From assembly GCA_050733695.1 (NCBI GenBank), contig JBOHTO010000060.1, positions 25,648 through 89,647 of the forward strand: a stretch of DNA of 64,000 nucleotides, given 5' to 3'. The stretch is from JBOHTO01 sp050733695 (GTDB taxonomy: Bacteria > Gemmatimonadota > Gemmatimonadetes > Gemmatimonadales > Gemmatimonadaceae). The notes below the pieces were generated by a model. It saw only the letters and a list, made by a program, of their open reading frames with translations, ran no database searches and was not told the origin of the DNA. The translations under genes and the position numbers were made by a program. Below, one piece after another: positions 8,800-17,809 of this stretch. How positions within the stretch are numbered: position 1 is the stretch's first letter; every line of letters starts with the position of its first letter.

Positions 8800-9890
8800 G
8801 GCATCACCGTGTAGACTGTGAGCTGCGTCGGCGTTTCGAACTCCGCGCGATCCGGGCGCGGAGTGAGTGCGACGATGTACATGCCGCCGCGCGTTGCCGC
8901 GACCGCCACTCCCGGGCCGATGACGCGCCCGCGCGAGCGGATCCGGCCGCCCGAGCTTTCCACTGGACCGTTGTCGGTTGCGATCGTTCTCGTCGTGGCC
9001 ATGTCGATGGGAATGGAGATGTCGAGCACCGGTCCTTCGATCCACTGCACGCTGTCGAGAACCGTCGCCGCCGGAAGCTCGCCCAGTGCCACGCCACGCG
9101 CGACATCAACGGCCATCCAGCTTGACGGTGGTGCGTCATCGGTTCGATACATGGGAGAGCGGCCAAGGGCGAGCGTCTCGCCATCGCTGCTCCAGCGCAC
9201 GCGCCACCCCCCGGCGACCGCGATGGCTCGTGTCTCACCCGACTCGGTACCCGCCCCCGCCCCAGCGTTCCGGGTGAACGTCGCGATCGCCGGACGGGCG
9301 AGGCCGAACGCGATGTTCATGCTGCTGCTCTCGAACGCGGCGGCGCGCGCCGAGTCGACGCTCAACCCGGCACGTTCGGCCAGATCGCGCCACTGCGGCG
9401 GCGTCACCTCGTCGCCGGCCCCCCGCACCATGACGGTGAACGCGCGACCGAACGCCACGCTGCGCCAGTCGGGCGAGGGCGCGACGTCCCACACGCTGTC
9501 GACGCGAATGCTCTGCGCCACATGCTCCGTCGCGAACACGAAGCCGTTCGGCTCGGGCTCGTTCTCGACCGCGGTCGGATCCTCGACCGCGATCACCGTG
9601 CGCCGGTCGGGGGAAAGCGCCCAGCGTGTGCGCGCGGCCATCCCGCGCGACCCGGTGTTGACCGTGATGACGCCGACCGTGAGGGCGCCCGGGTCGAGAG
9701 TGTCGCCGGCGGTGTCGGTGTTCGGCAACGTGTCGCCAGGCGTGCCAGCTTCGCGTTCCTGCGGCCGGGGGGGCGGGGGAGCGTCACCGCCGCATCCGAT
9801 CGTGAGGAGCAGCGTGCAGAGGGCAAGTACGACGCCCTGCACGCATCCCCGGACGCTAGCGCGTGGCCTGTGCATCGCCATGATATACAT
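8796..9890 (-). CDS. Predicted lipoprotein, beta-propeller-like, function unknown
   Basis: About 364 residues with a clear lipoprotein signal: arginines, the core VVLALCTLLLTIGC and a cysteine at about residue 33, then a Pro/Glu-rich linker (DAPPPPRPQ). The mature part has repeated WxxxPD/SPDWRSVAFGR and RWSSDGETLALGRSP segments, which resemble the strands of TolB/WD40-like propellers. Three ATG starts (9890, 9881, 9875) lie within 16 bases and all overlap the end of the E1-alpha gene. None has an obvious ribosome-binding site, so the exact start is open. It is coupled to the M1 peptidase by a GTGA overlap. Confidence 0.75.
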   Translation of the reverse strand: MYIMAMHRPRASVRGCVQGVVLALCTLLLTIGCGGDAPPPPRPQEREAGTPGDTLPNTDTAGDTLDPGALTVGVITVNTGSRGMAARTRWALSPDRRTVIAVEDPTAVENEPEPNGFVFATEHVAQSIRVDSVWDVAPSPDWRSVAFGRAFTVMVRGAGDEVTPPQWRDLAERAGLSVDSARAAAFESSSMNIAFGLARPAIATFTRNAGAGAGTESGETRAIAVAGGWRVRWSSDGETLALGRSPMYRTDDAPPSSWMAVDVARGVALGELPAATVLDSVQWIEGPVLDISIPIDMATTRTIATDNGPVESSGGRIRSRGRVIGPGVAVAATRGGMYIVALTPRPDRAEFETPTQLTVYTVMP

Positions 9891-11022
9891 TGCCCACAGC
9901 GCTCTCGGGGGAAGGCATCTTCTCCGCACGGCTGGCGAGTGCTGTCGATTCCGCAGCTTCGATTTCCTGCTCGACCGCGCGCTCGATCTCCCCGAGCGTC
10001 GCCGCGGAGACACCTGTGCCGGCGAGATAGCTCTCGTACAACCCGACAGGGTCGCGCCTGCCCCACTGCTCGAACATGGCCGCGCTGAAGCTCCGCCGCG
10101 CCTCGGCCTCGTCGTGCGTGGCGTGCCCGCCCATCCTGAACGTCTCCGCGACGAGCAGTGCAGGTCCCTCACCGCGCGCGCAGCGTTCCACGGCGAGCGC
10201 CGTGAGTGCATACGCGTCGAGGACGTTGTTCCCGTCGAAGATCCCGCCCCACATGCCGTACGCAGCAGGCCAGTCTGCAAAGCTGCCGCGTGACCCCGGG
10301 GGCAGAGACCCCGCAGCCGCCAGGTGATGTTGTTCGAGTCGCGTCCCGAGCGCGACCTGGTTGTTCTGGATGATGAAGATCGCCGGCAGTCTTCTCACTG
10401 CCGCGAAGTTCAACCCTTCGTGCGCCACACCCGTCTTGGTGCTCCCGTCGCCGATCCATGTGAGCGCGACTCCACCTGGTGCGTCGCGGCCGCCACGTAG
10501 CTGCAGGGCGAGCGCGATCCCTGCAACGACCGGGACGACGTCGCCAACGTGGCTGATGGGAGGGAGAATGCCGCGGGCGATGTCTCCGTAATGCCCATCT
10601 CGTCCACACGATGGCGAATCTCCGGTCCCCATGTACGATCGGAATATGTCGGCGATGGGCATGCCCATCTCGTGGCATGCGCCGGAGTTTCGAATCATGG
10701 GAGCGACGACAGCCCGGCCGCCACTGGCCACGAGACCGTCGACGAGCGCATGCACGGGTCCGATCGTCGCCGCCTCTTCGCCCGTGCCGAGCCACGCCTT
10801 CGATATCACACCCTGCCGGACGAAGCGTTTGAGCGCGATATCGGAGAGTCGGTTGCGCAACAGTCCGCGGTAGAGCGCCAGCATTCGGTCGCGCCCGAGT
10901 GTGGCTATCACGCGCTTGCGCGCGGGATCGGCGTCGAGTGTCGCACGATACGCTGCTCCCTCCCGCCTGTGCGGTTTCCAGGCGACGTACTCCGGCGGGT
11001 CGAACGCCGGATAACGCCTCAC
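9856..11022 (-). CDS. 2-oxoacid dehydrogenase E1 component, alpha subunit (TPP-dependent)
   Basis: A 388-residue thiamine-diphosphate enzyme subunit that decarboxylates a 2-oxo acid and passes the acyl group to lipoyl-E2. The TPP/Mg motif is visible as GDGSTKTGVAHEGLNFA ending in IIQNN (GDG-x-NN). The loop TFRMGGHATHDE corresponds to the regulatory/phosphorylation-loop region of pyruvate and branched-chain E1 alpha. No E1 beta subunit, E2 or E3 is adjacent; the E2 and E3 genes at 23.9 and 25.9 kb are of 2-oxoglutarate type. The GTG at 11022 overlaps the upstream stop as GTGA. Substrate (pyruvate, branched-chain or acetoin) cannot be told. Confidence 0.85.
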   Translation of the reverse strand: MRRYPAFDPPEYVAWKPHRREGAAYRATLDADPARKRVIATLGRDRMLALYRGLLRNRLSDIALKRFVRQGVISKAWLGTGEEAATIGPVHALVDGLVASGGRAVVAPMIRNSGACHEMGMPIADIFRSYMGTGDSPSCGRDGHYGDIARGILPPISHVGDVVPVVAGIALALQLRGGRDAPGGVALTWIGDGSTKTGVAHEGLNFAAVRRLPAIFIIQNNQVALGTRLEQHHLAAAGSLPPGSRGSFADWPAAYGMWGGIFDGNNVLDAYALTALAVERCARGEGPALLVAETFRMGGHATHDEAEARRSFSAAMFEQWGRRDPVGLYESYLAGTGVSAATLGEIERAVEQEIEAAESTALASRAEKMPSPESAVGNVYHGDAQATR

Positions 11023-12491
11023 GTGCACACGCGGTTACGACCTTCCGCCTTTGCGCGATACAGTGCCTCGTCCGCCCGCGCGAACAGATCGTAGGAGGAA
11101 CTGACCTTGTCATCGGGGAAAGTGGCGACGCCGACGCTCGCCGTCAGGCGGAACGCCGCGCCGTGTGCACCGCCGAAGAGGTGGGACTCGATCCGCTCCC
11201 GCGTGCGCTCGGCAAACGCGACTCCTCCCTCCCTGCCGGTCTCCGGCAGCAGGATCACGAACTCCTCGCCGCCAAAGCGCGCGACGATGTCGACGGTACG
11301 CACCGCGTGCTGCAGCAGGGAGCTCACCTCGCGCAGCACGTCATCGCCCACGAGATGACCGTACGTATCGTTCACCCCCTTGAAGTGATCGATGTCGACA
11401 AGAAGCAGGGTGAGTGCGGTGCCGTACCGGAGGGCGCGCTCCAGCTCTGTGCCAAGGCGGTCAACGAGCGAGCGTCTGTTGAGGAGCAGCGTCAGGGGGT
11501 CAGTTGTGGACAGCGCCTCGAGCCGGGCGTTATCGGCACGCGCCAGCTCAATGACCTTCGCGCGCCGGATTGCGGCCAGGGCAACGTTGACAACGATTCC
11601 GGCAAAATCGACGTCTTCCTGTGCGAATTCCTCGTCCGTGGACCGGAGGAAAAGGACGCCGAAATGCTCCTCGTCCAGGGTGAATGGAAGCGCGATCGCC
11701 GAGCGCAGCGGGACCGGCCGTCCTTCCCGTTCCCAGGCTTCCCGCACGCCGGAATAGATCGGACTCGTCTGCGCATCATCCACAAGCACGGCGACTCCCT
11801 GCTCGATCGCGAGTCGCAGCTCCGGGTACTTGTCGAGATCGATCTCCTTTCCCGTCTGACTCGGATCCTCGAATGCTGTCGCAACGATCCCCGTCCGATC
11901 GCCCGGCCGACCGAGGATGATCGAGCAGCGCGATACGTTGAGTTCCTTTGCGACCCGCCGCGCGAGGTTTCTGTAGATCTCCGGCGGAGACAGTTGACCG
12001 GTGATGTCGCGCAGGATATCGACGAGCTGACTGCTGCGCTCGGCTCCATCGCGCGCCCGTTCGAGCTGCTCCTCCGTGACGCGCAGAGCCTCACGCGCGG
12101 CTCGCAGAGCGTCCCGCGCACGGAGCTGGGCCTCGATTCGGGCGAGCAACTCGCCCACACGGAACGGCTTGCGCACGAAGTCCGCTGCCCCGAGTCCGAG
12201 CGTCTTGACCGCAGCTTCTTCCGGCGGGAGCGCGGTCACCATCAGCACGGGCACGTCACGCCAGCGCGGATCGCGCTTCAACCGCTGCAGCACCTCCACA
12301 CCGTCCACCTTTGGCATCATGATGTCGAGCAGAACCAGGTCCGGCATCTGCTGCTGCTGCTGGAATTCCTCGAGGAGCTGTATGCCGCCCTCCACCGTTG
12401 TCACCTCGTAGCCGTGCTCCTTCAGCAGCCATGAGAGAAGTGACCGCATCGCTGGATCGTCATCCGCGACCACGACCCTGTGCTCAGGCAT
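11019..12491 (-). CDS. Response regulator with GAF and diguanylate cyclase (GGDEF) domains
   Basis: A 490-residue cytosolic signalling protein predicted to make cyclic di-GMP. Domains in order: receiver (residues about 4-120, acidic pocket DDD 10-12, phospho-acceptor Asp56 in LLDIMMP, Lys108 in RKPF); a helical linker (about 125-165); a GAF domain (about 170-320); and a GGDEF domain with active GGEEF. An RTVD sequence sits five residues before GGEEF, which is the product-inhibition I-site. The start at 12491 overlaps the threonine dehydratase gene by eight bases. No partner histidine kinase lies nearby. The GAF domain may bind a further small ligand. Confidence 0.93.
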   Translation of the reverse strand: MPEHRVVVADDDPAMRSLLSWLLKEHGYEVTTVEGGIQLLEEFQQQQQMPDLVLLDIMMPKVDGVEVLQRLKRDPRWRDVPVLMVTALPPEEAAVKTLGLGAADFVRKPFRVGELLARIEAQLRARDALRAAREALRVTEEQLERARDGAERSSQLVDILRDITGQLSPPEIYRNLARRVAKELNVSRCSIILGRPGDRTGIVATAFEDPSQTGKEIDLDKYPELRLAIEQGVAVLVDDAQTSPIYSGVREAWEREGRPVPLRSAIALPFTLDEEHFGVLFLRSTDEEFAQEDVDFAGIVVNVALAAIRRAKVIELARADNARLEALSTTDPLTLLLNRRSLVDRLGTELERALRYGTALTLLLVDIDHFKGVNDTYGHLVGDDVLREVSSLLQHAVRTVDIVARFGGEEFVILLPETGREGGVAFAERTRERIESHLFGGAHGAAFRLTASVGVATFPDDKVSSSYDLFARADEALYRAKAEGRNRVCT

Positions 12492-13509
12492 GATCCAGAA
12501 GGGAACGAAGCCCGTCCCACTCGATGTTCCCGCCACTGAGCAACGCGACGGTAGGACCGCCACCTGTGATCGCGCTCGTCATGAGGGCGGCTACCGTTAT
12601 CGCGCCGCTCGGCTCGGCGACAAGCTTCATCCGGTCGACGAGAAAGCGAACTGCGTCGCGCAGGGCGTCATCATCCACACGCACCACATCGTCGAGAAAG
12701 CGCTCGTGGTGCGCGAACGGGATCGCGCCGATCTCGACAGCCAGAAGTCCATCAGCAATGCTCTCCACGGCATCGAGCCGCACCGGCCTTCCGGCAGCGC
12801 GCGCGCGCGTGAGCTTGGGGGCACCCGCCGGCTCCACTCCGATCACTCGCGCCTTCGGGATCGTGAGCTTCACCGCGGCGGCGACGCCGGCACTCAGCCC
12901 CCCGCCGCCAACAGGAACAACAACCGTCTCCACTTCCGGGCAGTCCTCTGCGATCTCGAGTCCAGCCGTCGCCTGCCCGGTGATGATCGTTGCATCGTCG
13001 TAGGGTGGCACCAGCGTCGCGCCGGTCTCGCTCGCGATCTCGAGGGCGCGCTCCATCCTGTCGTGCGTTGTCGTACCGGCGATCTCTATCCGTCCACCGA
13101 CGCGCTCGACTCCGGCGCGCTTCGCCGCGGTGACCGTCGTGGGCATGACCACGGTGGCGGAGATGCCGAACAGCCGCGCCGCGAGTGCGACTGCCTGCGC
13201 GTGATTCCCCGACGATGGCGCGATCACACCGCGCTCGCGTGCCCCGGGGTCGAGCTGATCGATGAACGTATACGCGCCGCGAAACTTGAACGCACCGCCA
13301 CGCTGCAGCATCTCCGGCTTGAAAAAGAGAGGAACTCCGAGCCGTTCGCCCAGCTCGACGGCCGGCAGCAGGGGCGTACGGACCGCTACCGGCTGGAGAC
13401 GCCGGGCAGCAGCACGAACCGCATCGAGGGTGATGATCGAATCGGCGGCGGCCGGGGATGCCGGGGATGCCGGGGATGCCGGGGATGCCGGGGATGAAGG
13501 AGAAGGCAT
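12484..13509 (-). CDS. Threonine/serine dehydratase, PLP fold-type II
   Basis: A 341-residue PLP enzyme that deaminates threonine (or serine) to 2-oxobutyrate (or pyruvate). The Schiff-base lysine is in GAFKFRGA, the phosphate-side loop is SSGNHAQ and the glycine loop is GGGGLSAG. There is no C-terminal ACT-like regulatory domain, so it is of the short, catabolic-type length instead of biosynthetic IlvA. The first 20 residues are a Ser-Pro-Ala repeat coded by a 9-base tandem array, which is not part of the fold. Serine racemase or a hydroxyaspartate enzyme would look similar. It sits between two diguanylate cyclase genes and its stop overlaps the next start. Confidence 0.85.
   Translation of the reverse strand: MPSPSSPASPASPASPASPAAADSIITLDAVRAAARRLQPVAVRTPLLPAVELGERLGVPLFFKPEMLQRGGAFKFRGAYTFIDQLDPGARERGVIAPSSGNHAQAVALAARLFGISATVVMPTTVTAAKRAGVERVGGRIEIAGTTTHDRMERALEIASETGATLVPPYDDATIITGQATAGLEIAEDCPEVETVVVPVGGGGLSAGVAAAVKLTIPKARVIGVEPAGAPKLTRARAAGRPVRLDAVESIADGLLAVEIGAIPFAHHERFLDDVVRVDDDALRDAVRFLVDRMKLVAEPSGAITVAALMTSAITGGGPTVALLSGGNIEWDGLRSLLDHA
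13451..13495 (+). repeat. 9-base tandem array (GCCGGGGAT x5) in threonine dehydratase N-terminus
   Basis: Five exact copies of a 9-base unit code for Ser-Pro-Ala repeats near the N-terminus of the minus-strand dehydratase. The array keeps frame, so slippage would change tail length only. Confidence 0.9.
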
Positions 13510-13528
13510 GCTCTGGCTCGCGCCCGGC

Positions 13529-14899
13529 TCAGTCGCTGATCCGATTGCGTCCCCCTTCCTTCGCCCGGTAGAGCGATCGATCCGCCGCCTGGAGCAGGTC
13601 GTCCACGGATATCGGATCCCTCCCCCGTGCGAGTGCCATTCCCACGGATACAGTCAGATTCACCATCGCAGGGCCCTCCGCGAAACCGTGACCGTCCACG
13701 TTGGCACGGAGACGCTCCGCGAAGGTCCGCGCTCCCTCCCAACCAGTATCCGGCAGCAGGATGACGAACTCGTCGCCACCGAACCGCGCCACGATGTCCG
13801 TATCACGTGCTGTTGTGCGCATGATATCGGCCAGTTCCTGAAGGACCAGGTCGCCGACCGGATGCCCGTGCGTGTCGTTGATCCTCTTGAAGAAATCCAC
13901 GTCCACCGCGAGGACGGCGAGCGTCGAATCGCGGCGGTTGGCTCGCCGCCACTCGCGGTTCATGCGCGTCTCCATTACCCGGCGGTTGAGGCAGCCCGTG
14001 AGCGGATCCGTGCCTATCTGCTCGAGCAGCCGCACGCGCATGTCGTTGAAGCTGCGTCCGAGGAGCGTGAGATCGTCCGGCCAGCGTGTGGTGTCCGGCG
14101 TATAGCTTCCCGCCAGATCGCCCAGCTCGGCGCGCTTGCACGCCTGGCGGAAGTGGTTCATGCGCTCGCGAAAGCCGCCGAAAGTGAACACGTGCACCAG
14201 CGCCACGGCGAGGAAGAGGCCCGAATTGAACAGCACGACGAATGGAAGCGGTTGCGGCCCGGGAACATAGGGAGGAACGGCCAGCGATGTCACCAGATAG
14301 GCGAACAGGACAAGCAGCATCGCCCAGTAGCCCTGTCGGCGACCGAAATAGAAGACCGTGAGCTGCAGGACGAGGAAGCCGAGCAGCAGGATGCGATGGA
14401 ACTGGGAGGGCGTCGCGCTGAGATAGATGAGCGCCGAGAGCATCGCTACATCGGCAAGCAGGACGAGCAACTGTACACCGTCGCGCATGCGGTCACGGCG
14501 GATCCGGCTGACGTAGGCCGCGACGAGTCCGTGAAAGACGAAGTACAGCGCGAACGCCACACCGAGAGCGAACCACCCGCCGGGAGTGATCTGGGCACCA
14601 AAGAGAGCGATCAGCAGCGCGGCACCGAGAACCACGGCGTAGCGTATCCACCGCTGCCACAGCAGAACCTGACGTTGGGCCTCCGCCCTGTCGCGCCTCA
14701 GCTCTTCCTCGAGCTGCGGAAAGTTGGAAGAGAGTTCGCGCGAAATCTCGGGCCGCACGCCGCTGATCTCCCTTCGCCCTCCTCCATTCCCTGGCCCAGC
14801 GGGGCGATGGACGCCATCCGGCGCGGGCGATTCCTGCGCTGGCGGGGACCCGGGTGTGGGCGGGGTGGTCGGGGAGGCGCTACGGCTGGAATCGCTCAT
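13529..14899 (-). CDS. Membrane-bound diguanylate cyclase (GGDEF)
   Basis: A 456-residue predicted c-di-GMP synthase. The first 70 residues are Pro/Ser-rich and disordered. A short helical stretch (QLEEELRRDRAEAQ) follows, then six hydrophobic segments between about residues 90 and 265. A linker that contains WPDDLTLLGRSFNDMR may be a degenerate HAMP-like helix. The GGDEF domain occupies the last 165 residues. The active-site motif is GGDEF and a preceding RDTD is the I-site, so the enzyme should be active and feedback-inhibited. The membrane part does not match a sensor domain I recognise. The ATG at 14899 was chosen over a TTG at 14968. It lies between gyrA and the dehydratase gene on the same strand. 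Confidence 0.9.
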   Translation of the reverse strand: MSDSSRSASPTTPPTPGSPPAQESPAPDGVHRPAGPGNGGGRREISGVRPEISRELSSNFPQLEEELRRDRAEAQRQVLLWQRWIRYAVVLGAALLIALFGAQITPGGWFALGVAFALYFVFHGLVAAYVSRIRRDRMRDGVQLLVLLADVAMLSALIYLSATPSQFHRILLLGFLVLQLTVFYFGRRQGYWAMLLVLFAYLVTSLAVPPYVPGPQPLPFVVLFNSGLFLAVALVHVFTFGGFRERMNHFRQACKRAELGDLAGSYTPDTTRWPDDLTLLGRSFNDMRVRLLEQIGTDPLTGCLNRRVMETRMNREWRRANRRDSTLAVLAVDVDFFKRINDTHGHPVGDLVLQELADIMRTTARDTDIVARFGGDEFVILLPDTGWEGARTFAERLRANVDGHGFAEGPAMVNLTVSVGMALARGRDPISVDDLLQAADRSLYRAKEGGRNRISD

Positions 14900-15033
14900 C
14901 ACGTCCGTGGTCGCTGGCGAAGACGGGAAGGGAAAGGAACGGAGCGAGCCGGCACCGCCAAGGTACAATCCGCTCCGGGAAGGGTAAAGCGCGCGATCGC
15001 GCCTCGCAGGCCCGCGACTCGCCGCTTGACTGT

Positions 15034-17583
15034 CTACTCCTCTTCCTCGGGTGAGGCTCCCACCGCTTCCACCGAATCGACTTCATGCTCGTCGGGGCCC
15101 CCATCCCCTTCCCCCTCCCCCTCTCCGTCATCGTCCTCGGGCACCACACGCGCGACATCGGTCACCAGGTCACGCGAATCGAGGTTGACGAGCTTGACCC
15201 CCTGCGTGTTGCGGCCGCTCACCCTTATCCCCTTCACAGGCATCCGAATGACGACACCATGCTTGGTGATGAGCATGAGCTCGTCCTCGGGGAGGACTTC
15301 CTTGATCGAGACGGCACGCCCGGTCTTTTCGGCGACCTTTAGCGTGATGATGCCCTTGCCACCGCGCTTCTGCACGCGATACTCGTCAATCTCGGAGCAC
15401 TTGCCCAGGCCCCGTTCAGTCACGACCAGCAGGGCGGCGTCACGCTTGATGACGACCATCCCGATCAACTCGTCTCCGTCCCTCAGGTCGATACCGCGCA
15501 CGCCGGTTGTGTCCCGTCCCATCTCGCGCACGTCCGCCTCGTGGAAGCGGATCGAAAGGCCGTTGCGCGTGGCCAGGACGATGTCGTTGATGCCCGTGGT
15601 GACCTGGACGTCGATCAGCTCGTCCCCCCCCTCGATCCTGATAGCCTTGATCCCGTTGGCGCGCGGATTGGAGTACTGAGAGAGAGCTGTCTTCTTGACC
15701 GTGCCGTTCTTGGTTGCGAAGAGCAGCGACTGCGTGTCGCTGAATTCACGCACCGGAACAAGCGCGGATATCTTCGTATCGGGCGTGACGTTGATGAGGT
15801 TGACGACCGGCTTTCCCTTCGCGGCGCGTCCCGCCTGCGGGATCTCGTGCACCTTGAGCCAGAAGCAGCGGCCGTCATCCGTGAAGATGAGGATGTAGTC
15901 GTGCGTCGAGGCAATGAACAGGTGCTCGATGAAGTCCTCATCCTTGAGCCCCTGGCCGTTGAGCCCGCGCCCTCCGCGCCGCTGTCGCTTGTATGTGGAC
16001 ACCGACGTACGCTTGATGTAGCCCGAGTGGGAGATGGTGACGACCATGTCCTCCTCGGCGATCAGGTCCTCGATCGTGAACTCCCCCTCATCGCTCGTTA
16101 TCTCGCTGCGCCGCGCATCGCCGTACTTGTCCGCGAGGCGCTGCAGCTCTGTCGTGAGCAACTCCATGCGCTTCTCGCGCGAGCCGAGCAGCTCGCGCAG
16201 ACCGGCTATCGTGGCGCGCACCTCGGCCAGCTCCTCCTCGAGCTTCTCGATCTCCAGCCCGGTGAGCTTGGCGAGGCGCATGTTGAGGATCGCTTCCGCC
16301 TGTCGCTCGCTGAGCTTGAACCGCTTCTGCAGGCTCTCGCTCGCGGCAGGCGCATCCTTGGCCTTCCGGATGATTGCGATGACCTCATCGATGGCGTCGA
16401 CGGCTATCTTCAGCCCTTCGAGTATGTGCTCGCGCTCCAGCGCCCTGTCGAGCTCGAACTGCGCGCGGCGGACGATCACCTCGTGGCGGTGCCCGATGTA
16501 GTGATCGAGCACTTCCCTGAGCGGCATGATGCGCGGGACCAGGCGCCGTGTCGCCGCGTCGGGCACGAGCGCGAGCATGATCACGCCGAACGTCGACTGC
16601 ATCGTCGTGTGCTTGTAGAGCTGATTCAGCACCACGCGCGGGATCGCATCGCGCTTGAGCTCGATCACGACGCGCATCCCGTCGCGGTCCGACTCGTCGC
16701 GCAGATCGGTGATCCCTTCGACCTTCCTGTCCCGCACGAGCTCGGCGATCTGCTCGACGAGACGCGCCTTGTTGACCTGGTAGGGAAGCTCGGTGATGAC
16801 GATCTGGGACTTGCTGCTCGTCTCCTTCTCCTCGATCACCGCGCGCGCGCGCATGACGATCCGCCCGCGGCCGGTCTCCTGGTAGTCCTTGATCCCGGCG
16901 CGGCCGTAGATGTATCCCCCGGTCGGGAAGTCGGGGCCCTTGATGAGCTTTCTCAGCTCGCCCGGCGTCATCTCCGGATTGGCGACCAACTGTATGACCG
17001 CCGCGATCACCTCACGCAGATTGTGCGGCGGGATGTTCGTCGCCATCCCGACGGCGATGCCGGACGAGCCGTTGACAACGAGGTTCGGAATCCCCGACGG
17101 GAGCACCGTCGGCTCCTGCAGCCGGTCGTCGAAGTTGGGCGTGAAATCGACGGTGCTCCTGTCGATATCCGCGAGCATCTCCATCGCGACCGGAGTGAGC
17201 CGCGCCTCGGTGTACCGATAGGCGGCCGCCGGGTCGCCGTCCACCGAGCCGAAATTTCCCTGCCCGTCCACAAGCGGCGCCCGAAGTGAGAACTCCTGAA
17301 CCATGCGCACGAGCGCGTCGTAGACGGAGCTGTCGCCATGCGGATGGTACTTGCCCAGCACATCACCAACAACGGTCGCGGATTTCTTGAATGGTCGGCC
17401 CGGCACGAGACCGAGTTCGTTCATCGCGTACAGCACTCGGCGGTGCACGGGCTTGAGGCCGTCCCGCACGTCAGGCAGTGCGCGAGAGACGATGACGCTC
17501 ATCGAATAATTGATGAATGACTCCTTCACCTCGTCGTCGATGAGGCGAGGAAGGATGCGCTCGCGGTTGTTCGGAACTGTCAT
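15034..17583 (-). CDS. gyrA: DNA gyrase subunit A
   Basis: An 849-residue type IIA topoisomerase subunit that cuts and rejoins DNA while GyrB supplies ATP hydrolysis. The N-terminus MTVPNNRERILPRLIDDEV, the breakage-reunion domain and catalytic Tyr124 (in AYRYTE) are present. QRRGGRG in the C-terminal domain is the GyrA box, which separates it from ParC. The quinolone-resistance region reads HPHGDSSVYD with Ser85 and Asp89 (E. coli 83 and 87) in the sensitive form. The tail is acidic and repetitive (GEGEGEGDGG). No gyrB is next to it. A promoter is visible at 17631-17659. It heads the minus-strand run that ends at 6179. Confidence 0.98.
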   Translation of the reverse strand: MTVPNNRERILPRLIDDEVKESFINYSMSVIVSRALPDVRDGLKPVHRRVLYAMNELGLVPGRPFKKSATVVGDVLGKYHPHGDSSVYDALVRMVQEFSLRAPLVDGQGNFGSVDGDPAAAYRYTEARLTPVAMEMLADIDRSTVDFTPNFDDRLQEPTVLPSGIPNLVVNGSSGIAVGMATNIPPHNLREVIAAVIQLVANPEMTPGELRKLIKGPDFPTGGYIYGRAGIKDYQETGRGRIVMRARAVIEEKETSSKSQIVITELPYQVNKARLVEQIAELVRDRKVEGITDLRDESDRDGMRVVIELKRDAIPRVVLNQLYKHTTMQSTFGVIMLALVPDAATRRLVPRIMPLREVLDHYIGHRHEVIVRRAQFELDRALEREHILEGLKIAVDAIDEVIAIIRKAKDAPAASESLQKRFKLSERQAEAILNMRLAKLTGLEIEKLEEELAEVRATIAGLRELLGSREKRMELLTTELQRLADKYGDARRSEITSDEGEFTIEDLIAEEDMVVTISHSGYIKRTSVSTYKRQRRGGRGLNGQGLKDEDFIEHLFIASTHDYILIFTDDGRCFWLKVHEIPQAGRAAKGKPVVNLINVTPDTKISALVPVREFSDTQSLLFATKNGTVKKTALSQYSNPRANGIKAIRIEGGDELIDVQVTTGINDIVLATRNGLSIRFHEADVREMGRDTTGVRGIDLRDGDELIGMVVIKRDAALLVVTERGLGKCSEIDEYRVQKRGGKGIITLKVAEKTGRAVSIKEVLPEDELMLITKHGVVIRMPVKGIRVSGRNTQGVKLVNLDSRDLVTDVARVVPEDDDGEGEGEGDGGPDEHEVDSVEAVGASPEEEE

Positions 17584-17613
17584 GGGCTCGGCGTCAGGGC
17601 GGGTACGGCGTGT

Positions 17614-17670
17614 CCAGTTGCAGACTGTTGAATATAGCCTCAAGCGATGTCTCATTCAACTCGCAACTGG
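17614..17670. repeat. Inverted repeat spanning the gyrA promoter
   Basis: CCAGTTGC (17614-17621) and TTGAAT (17628-17633) are mirrored by ATTCAA (17654-17659) and GCAACTGG (17663-17670). The two half-sites on each arm are separated by six and three bases. One arm coincides with the -35 and the other overlaps the -10 of the gyrA promoter. Confidence 0.7.
17631..17659 (-). promoter_or_regulatory. Probable gyrA promoter
   Basis: On the minus strand TTGAAT and TATATT are separated by 17 bases, a good sigma-70-type match, and the -10 ends 47 bases before the gyrA ATG. Both hexamers lie in the arms of an inverted repeat (17614-17670). Confidence 0.55.
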
Positions 17671-17809
17671 ATGGTAACTTGGCTCTTGACAATGCCTTAA
17701 GGGCTCCCGAACGCCAGTCCGGTTCACCCCGCGCGGTTTCGATGTCGCCGAACTGACGCGCGCGTGCAATGTTGCTCCCTGCCCCTTCACCCCCCTTGAC
17801 CCCGGACAT

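Noticed and set aside
13510..13528. Riboswitch or leader before threonine dehydratase
   Set aside because: The gap to the upstream gene is only 19 bases, too short for one.
15541..17289. 582-codon plus-strand open frame
   Set aside because: Antisense to gyrA, which has all motifs; high GC leaves few stops on the other strand.
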